Positions 33,241 through 46,457 are shown, counted from the first letter of the stretch. The stretch is 64,000 nt of DNA from Polytrichum commune (GCA_950295325.1 OX485806.1:13578001-13642000); one strand, 5' to 3'. The notes: generated by a model from the sequence alone, not told the origin. Numbers and translations are program-made.

Positions 33241-36200
33241 TCTTTATTGGATTGAAAATAATCTGTAATATATATGCTTATGTATTTGACAAGTGATTTT
33301 CTCTCCTTAAAGTGAGGTGATGTTTATTATGGTCAAAATCTACTTTCAAGAAGCACTTTTAACTGTTTTAAAAGGTGAGATCTCCTTCGAACCTTGTTAT
33401 ATTTCCACCCAAAAAAGTTCAAAGAAAGAAAGAAAAAATCTGAATATAGGTTGTAAGAAAATAGCCAAGAGACCCCACAATTATGGGCACGGAATAAATC
33501 AGTGTCATGACTTGATCAATGACCATATTGATTTGGCCTTTGGTTAAGGTTTGGACAGACCAATTGATAACTTTAAGTCCATTGTTGAAGTGTGTGACTT
33601 GACGTGTAGTGTATGTCACAATTGTGTGTTAGGATATCTGCCTGTCCCTACTACACCATGTATACATTTCATTGTCACTTCCTATTTAGAATCACACAAT
33701 GCTATAAACTATACGTGTAGATTCCATTTCTTACCAACAACGGCCTAATACTAGGTTGTTTGGACATTAGAGAACATAACCAACTTTGCTTTTGAACATA
33801 AAATAGAGATTAAAAAAATTCCTACAATGAGTGCTCTCTTCTATAGTTGCAACGTGGAGATTTAATGTTCCTCCCTATTTCATGTCATTTCTACACATAT
33901 TTCATTATTTTCTCCCTAAAAAGATGTTTGTGGAGTTGGAAGTGTTGACAATGGGCCACATGCCTTAACCCTTAATTACATATTCTTGGAGGGTTATTAT
34001 GAATTATTCACTTCTGAATCAACCATTGCAGAGGTTTGATGTATCAAGATCGTACTTGAGGTAGATGTGGTTACTTTTATCAACTAGCCCACTTCTCCTA
34101 GGATATGAAAACATGGGATTAACATAGTACGAGATGAGTAGCAAATCCAAATCAAGGCCGTAGTCACTTTCATCATGGTCATTGTTGCGTCATCCCTTTT
34201 AAAGTATTCTCTCAAGGCTCGAGTTATGACGGCCTACAATTGTTGCCAATTTTATATAATATAGACATTCGATGTGTTTGGCATAATATTACTTAGTTGA
34301 TGAGTTGTATTCAACTGCCTCGGCTTCACATTCAATCTAAAGCACTTGGATTTTGGCATGCGGAGTCTTTATGCTCGAATCTATAGCTAGGTCCACGAAC
34401 ACAACTCATCAACTAAGTAATGTCATGGATGCTTCTCTTTCACGTGTGGGGCATACGTATTGCATTTGATCCTTCAAGGTTATGGCAAGTAGCTACAAAT
34501 TGTCCTATTAATGTGGGTTGAAGTTTGGAATCACACATTGCTTAGGGACGTATACACCAATGTTGGACTGGTATATAGGTGAAATCATGATATCAATAAT
34601 CAACTTCGAAAATGGTGTCAAAGAACCTAATAATGGGAATCAAAAATGTAATATCAATCGAATATTGATATTTGGTGGGTACATCAAGGTGAAAGAATTT
34701 TTACATACATAAGTTATTGTTTGGGTCAATACCATTGTAAATCATATCGATACTAGGGTGATTCTACCTAGGAATGAAGGTTCTTGCATGGTATGCAAAC
34801 CCACCTTGTATTGAAACAAACATCCCTTCTAATACCCATACCCTAGTGGTATCTAAAAATGTGAAATCCAAGCATTTTAGATACCCAAATGTGTATAAAA
34901 TAAAGTTTGTACCAATCCAACAATGGTAAATATCCAAGCTCAACATAACCTAAAACCAACAACTAGAAATCTTGCATAACATGTGCATATATGAATACGA
35001 GGATATACACCACATGAACATCAAATATAGGTTTTGGGCTTCAGTCAGCTACATTTAGAGCATTGAACCCTTTCTACTTTGGCGTACATTATCCAAATGA
35101 TGTGTCATTCAATGTGCTTGAATATCTTGAACTTGCAAACAAAGAACTATGTAAATTTGGTTGCTACAATAGTAGATATTGTGCTCATCATTTATTTTGT
35201 CACAATAAGGATGTAGCTGCACATCTTGGTTAAGGCTGTAGTAAGAGAAAGTGACCACTCAAATCACTGATATTGTGTTCACAAACCCAATTAAGAGAGT
35301 TAACTCATCCAAACTCCTAATGCTAATTAATTTTTACAAATCAATAGTCCATGTTTTTGTCTTGAAGGGTTGCCTTCATTTTCATCATCTCTCCTCTATT
35401 CTGCTACGAGGTGGACCACACTATTTCTTACATTGTCCTTAATTACTAGAATTGTTAGATTATTAAAAAAAATTATTGATGAATAATGTCAAAATATATT
35501 TTCAATGTTCAAAATTGGAGTAGATAATTACTATTTAATTGTAATTTTAATCATAATGAAACACAAATGATGTGAGCCACAAAATAAAAAATGTATCATA
35601 ATTAGTGTCATGTTCAAAACTTGGGCAAGTTGAGCAAAACTTTCGTTGGTCAACTTGAACTCCTCTCTTAAATTGGTCAATTTTTGGTTAGTGGTAACCG
35701 GGATGTGCGGCCGTATGATGGGTTAGCTCACATATGAGTTACTGTAGAGGGCTCCCTATTTCATCTTTACATGTGTTGGAATGTAATTTACACATGGAAT
35801 ACAAGTGGGTCATGGCAAATGTGAGCATGACGCATGGCAAAATCAGAGGGTAAAATTATTATTTTGGGTTGGAATATAGAACCCTCTACAGTAGTTAATT
35901 TCATTAACTCACATTGTTAGCTAATTCTCCTAGGTAAGTGATGTGGCCATGATTTTAGTTAGCTAGAATTTTGGTCAGCTTATCCTCAATAACTCGTAAG
36001 TTAGATAATTCTCTTAACTAGGTGGTGCAGCTAGACCCTAAGTGTGTTAAGCATATAACTTACTTCTGAACAAGAATTTGTCATGTTTTACCCATGTAAT
36101 AATTTCAGCTAGTATGCACATCAAGTATAGGAAACAACTTAATTGGTTAGGAATGGTATTCTTTATAAAAAAGACTATAACAACGTCGTATTTCAAATGA

Positions 36201-37873
36201 TAACCTCACAATAATAGGACAAATCGGTATTGTTCCTTGTCGACATCAAGGATCAAATGAAGTATGCCCACACGTGGAAGGGAGACCTCGAGGACATCGA
36301 TTGTCTATGATAAGTACGACATGCAAGTTGCATGCCACTACCTCGAAGCAATAGAATTACTGCTATAACTTTCTAATGAGAATAGTATCTTCTACCCATA
36401 TTACAAAATAATAAATATGACACCAAAAGAATCTTAATAACTTACTTGATAAAGAATGCTCACATGCACGTAACATTACACAACTCCTTGGTTGTGTTCC
36501 ATGGGACCAGGTATCACATGAGCATATTATCTTTTATTTTGGGGTTTCCCATTTATGGGGAGTACTCAGGCTATGCACCATAAACTTTTAGACAAGCGTC
36601 TATATATTATCAAATTTCTTGAATTGCAGCGCCTTTCATAACATTAAGAAGCAAGCCCTGAATGACCTTCTCAAAAGAGAGTGCCGGTTTGATGTTCTTT
36701 CAAGTGCAAAGGTAGCACTATCTTTGAGTTTCACTTAGACTATTTTTAATTTATTTGGGTAGTTACTTTCAATGCTTAAAATTAATTATGTCAGTTTTTA
36801 GGACAAAACTAATGCCAAGTGGTGGTAAAGGTTCTAATCTAGGCTAAATTACGATCTAAAAAAATCTAAATAGCTATAAAGCAACAGGAAAGTTGGTGAG
36901 GTCAAAAAGGTAGTTGCACTTTTTGAAACAATTTCGCGACACTTGCATTGGAAACCTCTCTGATACCTTTTTGAAGCAACTATACTTGATTGATTACACA
37001 TTCATTCACCCTTGCTTTGCAAGTTGTTCCCTTCATGTTGAGATAATATTGCGGGTACTCAAAGAGTGCCCTGCTAGCATTGCTACTTATATTAATGTTA
37101 TGTTCTTTGAAAAGAGATCATCATGTAACTACATGATCATGTTATGCAACAAACCGAGTTCTCTCTTTGGTATTCCCATATAAAACCTACATGCAATATT
37201 GTAGATCTATTCTAAGAGATGAATAAGAAGCATGATACACTCCCCCAATTCACCCACACACCAAGCTTAGAACTGCCTCATATTAATATGTAAGATTCAA
37301 ACTGAATCGTACTGATATCAAACATATTTTGCATTTGATCTAAACATACATGGTTGTATATTATGAGGCTGACAAAACACAAGACACTGTGCTGAGAATT
37401 GATGTTATGGTGTTCTCCACAAAATATTACAACCAAGAGTAACTCCAAATGATAAGCCACACTAATAAGGTAGACAACAAGGTTACTTTTCTTATTAGGC
37501 ACCTATATTCTAATGGTATGTGGTTTGGTATGTCTTCAAGAACGGATATTGGAAGTGCACATGTTAAAAAGGATTGGACTACGTGCTCAAGATATGATAA
37601 CCAATGAACGGGGAGAACCGGCTGTTACATTGTTTCGTTTTCTTAGTGTGGGTGGAAAATTCTTGTGGGTTGGAATTTAGTGTGGTCCAAAATAATTTTA
37701 TAGCACTTGGCTTGGTTAACATTAGTATTTTTTTTTATAGTACTTGAATTTTTATCCAAATATGCTAGTGAAAATACCCACACTAATTTTTCACATTGGA
37801 AATTACGGAGGCCACTTCAAATTATAGTAAAAAAATAGTGTGGGTAATTGGGAATTAGTTTGGGCCACATTAA
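33241..37873. other. AT-rich intergenic stretch
   Basis: No gene is supported. The only clear structure is a pair of inverted 21-bp arms at 34288-34308 and 34401-34421. Short open frames are scattered on both strands without recognisable motifs. Confidence 0.45.
34288..34421. repeat. Short inverted repeat (21-bp perfect arms, 92-bp spacer)
   Basis: The arms at 34288-34308 (beginning ATTACTTAGTTGATG) and 34401-34421 (ending CATCAACTAAGTAAT) are exact reverse complements. The whole is 134 bp, in the size range of a small MITE, but no target duplication was identified. Confidence 0.8.
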
Positions 37874-38070
37874 TAAGACAAAGTTGAGTTTGAGAAATAA
37901 CTGATTGAAGTTGAAGACTTCATGAAAATTATTGATCATTTTAGAGGAATCTATAGAGTATACCTCCCATTAATGAAGAAAAACATAAAGATTTCAATAT
38001 GTAACCTGTTGGACTTGGAAACACTAGGATCTTGATTGGTCATGCTCAAAATCTTCCCCGAACACTGATG
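37874..38070 (+). repeat. 200-bp dispersed repeat, copy B
   Basis: A diverged copy: GAGTTTGAGAAATAACTGAT, GAAGACTTCATGAAAATTAT, ACACTAGGATCTTGATTGG and CCCCGAACACTG occur in family order. No LINE coding sequence adjoins it. Confidence 0.8.
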
Positions 38071-39887
38071 ATGACCATTCATAAATTACGGGGTAGGGTG
38101 ATGACACCTATATGACCATTTAATGAACACGGATCTTTTCACTTTGATAATGACTAAAGACATTCATACGAACTCCAAAAATGGTGAGGAAAGTGGCTAT
38201 TGGCTTCAAATTGGATTTGCTAACCATCTTGTCCTAATTGTGTGTTTCATATTGTAACAGAACTGGGCCAACTGGAAAAAGTAACCATTTTAGACCCATT
38301 TACCAATGTAAGCCATTTCACAGTGTAATCTTTAAAAAAAATAGAAGCAAGAGATTAGTATTTAAGGTTCACACATGAAGAATGCAGTTGAGCATACAAA
38401 GCATCATGATTCTTCCAAGTATCCTTGGCTCATATGTTTGAGGGAGTAGGTGGGAGTAGGATCAAGGGGTAAACCACTTGGATCATACTCTAGGTTGGTG
38501 AACAAGGTAGAATTGGTAGGGCAAACTTGCTCCTCACCACTTTATTTCCCAAAGATGCAAAAAGTGCCTCATGAGCCTTTCCTTTGTGAGTGTTGAACAA
38601 GAAATTGGCCGGCGGCGGTCATACGAGGGTAGGGGTGGCCTAGCAACTACCATCAATCGGTTGGTGTAGACTAAGTTTTCTAGCCATAGCCTGGCCGAAG
38701 ATGGCAAAATTTCAGCTTAATTACTTTTCATCCAACAAATGATAATTAAGATCTCATTTTTAGTGAGATCGGAAGGCGATAGCCAGTTAGGACGGCTATT
38801 GCTTGTAACCTTCTTCTCTTCCCTCTCGGTGGGATAAGGAGAAGGTTGGCTAGGAAAGGAGGAGGCTATTTGCTATCTGTAATATCCATCATAGTCTTGT
38901 AGAAGGCAATAAACTTAGTATCACCGATGCTCATCGATTGAGATTGGCAAGTAGTCACAAGCCGGAAAGGCAATCGACTGTACCGAGTGATTTTGATTCT
39001 TTGAATAAATTTAATTATGATTTTTGAGGCTCAAATTTTGAAGTTTGAAGTTTGAAGTCAGTCAATAAGTGAAGTGTGGGTGAGGGATGGCAATGAGCAA
39101 AGTATGTATTTAGGCAAACAATGAGAGTTCGGCAAGTAGCCCCAAAGAAAGAAAGTAACCAAGAGCGGCTTGCGACGGGCGGAGCTATCATCAGAATTGA
39201 CGGGCCATAGCCGTGTCAAAAATTGAGATTCAACATAGAGGAAGGACATTGCCATGTACAAAGAGAGTATAGCCGAATGAAGTCTACTGCACCTTGTCGG
39301 GTAAAGACAAAGGCTAGATGCAGTGGTGATGAAGTATGAGCTTACTTTGGGCTATAAGCTACCAAACTACCACAAGACTGAAGAAATACACAACTGAGAA
39401 AACACAATGAACCATGAGAGTGAAGATTAGGTTTAACAAAGAAGAAGTGAAGGAGTAAAAGACCTAGATGGTTATTAGAATCCTTAATCCAATATGACAT
39501 TGATCCTTATAAACACTTGTTCAATCTTCCTTGAGACCTAGTCCCCTAGGTTGTTTCCCTTGTTGAGTTTGAAACCTAACAAAAAAACATTACCTACAGC
39601 TGGAATTAGCAAAGCTCATGAATACTCGTTTTCAACCTTACGTTGTCCTTGTTAAGGATATGAACCAGATTATTCTTATGTGTGTTGAGAGTTGGATCTA
39701 GATTCTTGCTCATCCCAACTCTCAACACAAATCCCGAGCCTCGTCTCGCCGCCGAAAAGTGTTGCCATGTAGACATCCATGTCATACTTGGGACTCAGGT
39801 GCTGGGATCCACGTGAAGTGGTGGCTCCTGACTCCCGCGCTCTCTACGGCTGAGATTGCACGGATTGACCTCAAGTGAACTGGGACT
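38071..39887. other. Unannotated stretch
   Basis: Nothing coding can be supported. The text near 38530-38580 weakly recalls the end of the 331/1691 direct repeat (CTCCTCACC...GCCTCATGAGCC), suggesting a distant relative. Confidence 0.35.
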
Positions 39888-39890
39888 TTA

Positions 39891-40407
39891 GGGTATCTGT
39901 AGTGGATCTAGGTAAAGCTCACTGCAAACCAAAACCTATCTTTTGACTGACCTAAAATTAGAAACTGAAATTACCATCATTAGAAGCACACCTAAATAAA
40001 CGTGAGATATTTCTCAAGAAAAAAGAATTGTAAAAATTTGACGTAGGTGAAATCCCTCATTGAAAACACCACATTTTCAAAATTTAGAGGGAGTGCACCA
40101 AATCTTGCTTAAAAATGGAAAGATCCTCCCACACTCCCTCTAAATGTCAAAAATTTGGAGGGAGTGTGGGAGGATCTTTCCATTTTAAAGCAAGATTTGG
40201 TGCACTCCCTCTAAATTTTGAAAATGTGGTGTTTTCAATGAGGGATTTCACCTACGTCAAATTTTTACAATTCTTTTTTCTTGAGAAATATCTCACGTTT
40301 ATTTAGGTGTGCTTCTAATGATGGTAATTTCAGTTTCTAATTTTAGGTCAGTCAAAAGATAGGTTTTGGTTTGCAGTGAGCTTTACCTAGATCCACTACA
40401 GATGCCC
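39891..40407. mobile_element. Nearly perfect palindromic MITE, PIF/Harbinger (Tourist) type, 517 bp
   Basis: Arms of 255 bp (39891-40145 and 40153-40407) are reverse complements with three mismatches and no indel by direct comparison. Only 7 bp lie between them. The ends are GGGTATCTGTAGTGGATCT and its partner GGGCATCTGTAGTGGATCT, and the element is flanked by TTA at 39888-39890 and 40408-40410. A 3-bp TTA/TAA duplication and G-rich ends are the marks of PIF/Harbinger elements. There is no transposase, so it would have moved in trans. A frame at 40115-40306 is a by-product of the palindrome. Confidence 0.9.
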
Positions 40408-40410
40408 TTA

Positions 40411-43280
40411 GGGCTTGGGACCCGTGTGAACTGGCCCTCAGTACAGCTGGCATCTCCTGAATGGCAGGCACCCCAGTTGTGGCGTATGGTGGTTCCCTGG
40501 GGAGGAGGCTGGGAGCATCGTAGAAGGTCCCATGGACTTGAAACCCTCATTGGCCTTTAGTGAGCCTCAACAACATGACTAACTTCATTTTTTTTTTCAT
40601 GTAAAGCCAGGCACGTTCCCAGCAAGTGTTGATGAACCTGAAGAGCTGGAATTTGGCTTCCCATGCCAGCTTGAGCCCTCACAAAACCTAGGGTAGAGCG
40701 GCGATGGATGCTTGCTAGGCACGTGGCCTAAAGATAACCTTGAAGCTTTAATAAGCCCTAGTTCCAATCTCCCAAACGGCCCAATCACAACACTCAATGT
40801 TCACAACTGCAAACTCATTCGTGCATGATGTCGTGTTTACTCACACGCAAGCTTATATACATGTTGTAACTTTAGTCATCCAAGCATTCATGGATCCAAA
40901 AAAGGTCATTGAAAGTGCACTTTCGGGGTCCACCGATGGAGTCTATCTTGAGGGTCCCATGTTGATGTAAGAGCTTGATCTCCTAATAAGGCCCAACTTT
41001 GAGCCCTTATCGTAAGGTGCTTTGGCGATTTGTTAGTGGGATGAATTTTTTTGGGAATGATATTGCAGACACGTTATTTTAAATTTGAAGAGATTATGGC
41101 ACGTATGAATATATACATTCAATTTCTACTCATAGATAACAACATTTGGTTAGTTTCTTTTTTCTTTTTTTCCTTTTTATTTGGAAGGTTGCAAGGTTTG
41201 CATCCTTGAAGAATTTGCCACTGCGAATGTGTTACAATTGATCAAATTGATTTATCCCATTTTTTTTTCAATGAATTACTAATCAATTGTTGAAAGGCAA
41301 ACCTTGCAACAATTGACGGTAAATAAGGAAGCAACTTGAACCTCCACAAGGAGGACGTAACTCTCAAAGTTCATCCTTGGACCTTTGCTACACAAGTTAT
41401 GGATCCATTACATGTTTATGTTTTGATACTATAGGATACCAAATTCGAACACATGAAGATACCAATGCATAGACTTATTAAGGTGATCTTTTCAAACAAG
41501 CTATGGTAGATAGGGTTCATAGGTGAACCCCAAACTTCTTGGTCTAGACAATTCAAAACCCCAGACAAGTAGAATAGAAAAAGGAGTGGTAATGTTTGTT
41601 CTGCACTGACATGATGATGTCTGTTCATTGCCTCCGATCCATGTCTGCATGGTTTTGAAACCCCAAAAAATCAAAACCCTTTGCCCCAAGAACAAGTTGA
41701 TATTTAGAGAGGTGAAGGATGCCCACCTCCACTTTATGCTAAAAGCCCAAGTCAACGTGAAACTTCATGAACTTGCATTTCTATTGGGCCATTTTTGGAG
41801 GCGTGAGTGGACCCACGCAAGCCAATGGGTGGGTAGTGGCCAATGTAAGTACATCACTCACAAAAGCTTAGATTATTCTTTCCAATATCCCTTTTGAATC
41901 CTTTTGTACTTTGTAACTTTTCAGCTTTCGTGTGGTCTATACATACCTTGAGCCGCAATTTGCAAACTAATAGTGTAACAAACCCCAAGTCACAACGATG
42001 ATTCTTTGATGCATACCATGTTCACTCTTCCCTTCAGGTAATTCAGAACCTTAGATTTTAATTGCATGCTGAATCTCAGCTCATAAATAAAGCTCAATAT
42101 TATTTTTATCTATCTTGATATCTATGAAGGAAAATGCTTTTTATACTGATGTAGTGGAGATCGATGATAATTGTCCTTATTCCACTAGTATAAGCTTAGA
42201 TGTAGGCTAAAAGTCACCCCTTACAGTTTTCCCTCGAGTATGTCAACTCTACAAAAGGTCGTGAATTCTCTTTGGTGACCATGTATGTTGAAGGCGAATA
42301 TGATGAGAATGTCTTTTCAAAATATTTGATCTGACCCCAAAATTAGCATTAGAGACCCTAGAGCACTATAGTAGAATCAAGTTATGGTGAATGAGCTAAA
42401 ACCCACAGTGGGCATGTTTTTGCTAGACATTCCTCTAATATGTAATTGGCATAAAGTATACGTGTCTTAAGTGAACACTCCAAACACTCCAATAGATGTA
42501 GGAGTTTAACGATCCTATAAATCTTTACATGAACACATTAACATATTCAAATGAGAAACATGAGAGTTCGTCTGTTATTTTTGGAGTCAAAATGAATATC
42601 TTACGAATTCTTGAGATAGTGTTCATAGATTTTTTTTAGAAAGATCTCTTCCAACTATCTACATTTTAGACTTATGCTATAAATTATTTAGAGTCACAAA
42701 CCGCTGGTCTAGAACTACATTCCTTAACTGTTACTCTAGGTACTCCAGAAACCGGCTAACTTAAAAAAAAAAACTTGAGATCTTGAGTTCTTGACCAATT
42801 GCTATTGACAAAAATGCCACTGTTTGAAACTTGGAATGATCCCATCACTTCTCGGGGAGAACCGATGGTTAAGGTAGAAATACCATAACCCACTAACCAC
42901 CCTCTAGCTGTGCACTAGACCGCCGTCATAATGGTGGTGTCATTTCTAAAACCAATCATGGCTCGTCGGCAACTTCAATGCGTGTACACTTAGTGTAGCC
43001 AATGGGAGTCAAGAGTTAATGTATTCATGAGGTAACCGATTTAGGCGATGTTATGTATGGAAATGCGGAGTACCATGTTCGGTGTAGGGAGAATCTAGTG
43101 AATGAGTAGGGGGTTGGACAAACTTTCCACTTTGAAAAATTGTAGCATTTTTTGTATAGGGCAAAAAAATATGAAACAACTTGCATTCTTCATGAATCCT
43201 TCTCGTCTATCTTGGAAAATTATCTCATGATTGTCAGGCCAGATCTTCAATGCGAATCACCTTATGGTATTTCTACCTTA
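40411..43280. other. Unannotated stretch
   Basis: Apart from the small inverted repeat at 41188-41310, I see no supported feature. Motifs reading GGGGAGAACCG at 42857 (and at 37609) resemble the start of the 200-bp repeat family without the rest of it. Confidence 0.35.
41188..41310. repeat. Small inverted-repeat element
   Basis: GTTGCAAGGTTTGC at 41188-41201 is inverted perfectly at 41297-41310. The interior also has self-complementary pieces (ACAATTGAT/ATCAATTGT). It may be a small MITE, but no target duplication was identified. Confidence 0.55.
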
Positions 43281-43480
43281 GTTACATATGAACCGGCTGA
43301 GTTTAAGAAGTAACCGATTGAAGTTTGAGACTTCAGGAGAATTACCGATCATTTTTAAAACATCTACAGAATATACCTCAAATGAATCAAGAAAAACCGG
43401 AAGATGTCAACATATAACGGGTTGGATTTAGAATGAGTAGGATCTTGACCGACTATGCCCAAAAACTTCCCGGGCACTGG
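43281..43480 (+). repeat. 200-bp dispersed repeat, copy C
   Basis: It reads from GTTACATATGAACCGGCTGA to CTTCCCGGGCACTGG, including ATCAAGAAAAACCGGAAGAT and GACCGACTATGCCCAAAAA. It stands alone, with no LINE coding sequence nearby. Confidence 0.88.
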
Positions 43481-43707
43481 ATCCCATGTATTCTGTGGTC
43501 AAAGGTCATATTGCAACAGAACATATGTCACTCACCGTCCAAATTATATCTATTACTCACTGGTAGGTATTCCTTTAGTACCGAGTTCCTTTATTCCTCA
43601 ACCTCTACATTGAAATAACCAAGTACATGCCACCGACCCAACACCTAAGCTTACTATACATACCCAGGTGTTCTTTCTTTGCAACTTAAAATGTGAAATT
43701 ACATTAT

Positions 43708-43912
43708 CAGTGTCTGGAAAGATTTTTGGGCATAATCGGGTTGAATTCCTAGCTAGGTTTCCAAGTCCAACTGACTACATGTTGACATCTTTCAGTATTT
43801 CTTTATCAATTTGAGGTATATTCCACAGATTCCTCCCAAGTAATCGATACTTTCCTGAAGTCTTGAACTTCAACCTGCTATTTCTGAAACTCGACTGGTC
43901 CATATGTAACTA
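43708..43912 (-). repeat. 200-bp dispersed repeat, copy D
   Basis: Inverted relative to copy C and only about 230 bp from it. It contains the complements of GGGCATA, ACATGTTGACATCTT and GAAGTCTTGAACTTCAAC. The second dispersed family begins immediately to its right. Confidence 0.85.
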
Positions 43913-43937
43913 CGGTATTCACAGGTGTTATTTGGTT

Positions 43938-44285
43938 CCTCTTCTTAATCGGACTCTTGTATTCAATTAGTATGTGGTTCGGTGAGGATCAAAGACCAAA
44001 CATCTTAAATACATATGTTTAAAAGAGATTGGACTGCATCTTGAAACATAATTAACTACTTTGCACTTCATAGTGAACACATTTGGGAGGACCTATGTAT
44101 TCAATTAAGGAGTCAACAAATGTGCAACTTTCAAATGATAACCATAACTAAGTAAAGGGGAGGTCTGATTTTCAATCCGATTTCTGTTGATGCTTCATCA
44201 CAAATGTACAACACAGGTTTTGTTGTGTAAATCTAATTAGTGGAAGTTGGAGGACATGGAAATTAAACCGAATAACACCCACATA
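43938..44285 (+). repeat. Second dispersed repeat family, uninterrupted copy
   Basis: About 350 bp, matching 23118-23380 plus 23805-23900. Its continuity here is what shows that the 23-kb copy contains an insertion. Confidence 0.7.
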
Positions 44286-44779
44286 CCTTAAGCTTATGTA
44301 GCGGTCCATCCTCCCGTAGCATTACTCAACGACGTGGACCCTTTGAATTATAACAGTGAGATGTTGGGAGCTCAGTCTGAATACGAGTCTCCTTGCGCAA
44401 CTTTTTGAGCATCCCACTATTAGAGGCCTACAGAACAAGAGTTGAATGTTGGGTTATGTTATGCCCTTGTTCAACATTGAACATTATGCTTTGGGTATTG
44501 TTCAATCGACCACGTAGTTTGTTAAATCGACCACAAAGACACGTTGCACGGTTACATGACCTGTCAAAATTCAAACTTTTTTATCGCACACATGAAGAGG
44601 AGCAAGATATTGGCTATGTTTTGAAACTAATGAACTTGACCAACTTGAATGACAAGTGAAAGCCCTGTCGACACACTACATATTGACTGTGGTTGTTGTA
44701 ACCAGTGTGTGGTTGATTTAACACTCCCCTACATTTTAATTTTACCATTATAAAGTCCCAATTTAGTTGGGGCCTAATA

Positions 44780-45312
44780 AGTGAGGAGGAGGGGGGGGGG
44801 GGGGGTTGTGTTGCTAGGAAGGTGCTCCAGCTGTGCCAGGAGACTCAAACGTTTGTACACACGCTGTAGATATTCAGCAGCGGCGCATGTGGTGGTGACA
44901 CGTGCCCCTCTGACTCCCCCTCCCTCCCAGCCTTCCCTTATAACTCCACTCTCCTCTCCCTTCAACATCCAAACCATCTCTCTCCGAATTCTTCGAACAA
45001 TTAAGCTTAGTCATTGTGGACTTATGTAGCTGCGCAAAACATCACCTTTCTTATTGCGAATCCAAGCTAACTTACTCTCAGGCACCCTACTCTTTTGCAT
45101 GCTGTGGTATGCACGACATTTTGTGGGTTGACAGAGTTGTTCAGGCTTGGAAGAAGAATTAAGTTGCAGGAAGTTGTTAAGTTAGTTTTGGAGTGTGGTT
45201 TTTGAAGGAAAGAGAGGAGGATACTAGCTGCATCTTGAAGTTCCCGGAGCTTTGTGAGTACTTGGTGTCGGACGAGGTAACAGTACCAGTAAAGCCTGCG
45301 TGAGCTACGCCC
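44780..45312 (+). promoter_or_regulatory. Promoter and 5'UTR of HMA gene 1
   Basis: After a long G run near 44790-44806 come a G-box core CACGTG at 44899-44904, a pyrimidine-rich block, and TTATAA at 44938-44943, a possible TATA box. That would put transcription start near 44970 and give a 5'UTR of about 340 bases before the ATG at 45313. The roles are inferred from motifs and spacing. Confidence 0.5.
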
Positions 45313-46457
45313 ATGGCGAGCCGTATTAAAGAGGTATGTGTCTTTGTTAAGCTTTCAATCATGTAGTGTTTGTGTCGCTTTTTGTGGATGTGCCCGCAGA
45401 TCTGTATGTAAGTTAGTGTGTATGTACAGATAGGCTGTGTTTTGAATTTTTTTTATGAGTGTGTTGCCAAGTTCTAATCATGATTTTGTTTTGATCTTTT
45501 TACATCGTGTAGTATGTGTGTCGCTTGTGTGGTTTCTGTGCAGGGAGATCTGTTAGTGAGTTGGTCTGTGTGTCCTTGCATGTGTACATAGAGAAGATCT
45601 AATGTATCCTGTTTTCTTCTTTCTGTGTACAGATGTTTTCTAGCCACAATGATGAGCCGATGTCCAGGATGAATTACTCTCAGAACCAGATGGGGCGGGG
45701 GTTAGATTCTCGCAGTGGCTATGGCATGAACGGGAACCAAGGCAACATGCCTGTGTTGGAGTTGAGAGTGCCGATGTGCTGCGAAAAATGCCAGGAGAAA
45801 GTGAAGGAGGAGTTGGAGGAGCTGGAGGGAGTGCGGAGTGTGCACTGTGACCAATACAACCAGAGAGTGACGGTCACAGGATTTGTCGACCCGCTTCGTG
45901 CTTTGAAGAAGGTGAAGAAAGTGAAGAAGAAATCTGAGTTTTTCAACGCAGGCAGTTACATCGACCACGTGTCGAACTCCTCTCGCCACAACAACTCGCG
46001 AGGGTCGGACGACCGCGACATACGGTACACAGGGAAGCCTTTGATTCGCTCCAACTCTTTTGGTCGATCTTCTAATTACAACGGCAACGGCAGTAATTAT
46101 AATGTTGGTTACGCCGGAGGACAGCTTGTTCGCTCCAACTCGTTTGGGCGGAACTTGTCGCGGTTACCTTCGTTCGGCAAGGTCATCCGATACGAGGGAG
46201 ATAGGCACCATGACTATGCTCCCCGCAACTTGCAGCAAGATACTTATGGCGTTCGAAGGATGCCTTCCTTCAAGAGATATCGAAACCATGATGCAGAGTA
46301 CATCTCCATGAGGGATCAGTATACACCACAGATGAGTGAGACACGTTACGTGCCTCTCCATAACCAGCGCCCTGTGTTCCGATCTCAAGTATCGTTCTCG
46401 AAGCTTCCGGTTGGAAACCCTCACTATATGAAGCACATCGAGTCCGAGTACTATTGA
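45313..46457 (+). CDS. HMA-domain metal-binding protein 1 (281 aa, two exons)
   Basis: A 7-codon exon 45313-45333 (MASRIKE) ends in GAG before GTATGT. The intron 45334-45632 ends in TGTACAG, and exon 2 runs 45633-46457 in phase. Starting at the in-frame ATG that opens exon 2 would give 274 aa. The HMA fold covers residues about 45-105, with the metal-binding MxCxxC core MCCEKC at 55-60 and RVTVTGFVDPLRALKKVKKV. A Lys-rich run follows. The long basic, Asn/Ser/Arg-rich tail carries RSNSFGR twice (146-152, 174-180) and related LPSFGK and MPSFKR. It ends ESEYY, so there is no CaaX prenylation box: this is an HPP-type plant metallochaperone-like protein and not a HIPP. The Ser motifs could be kinase sites. 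A polyadenylation signal AATAAA lies at 47091. Confidence 0.9.

Noticed and set aside
40115-40306. 63-codon frame
   Set aside because: It crosses the centre of the palindromic MITE and has no motif.
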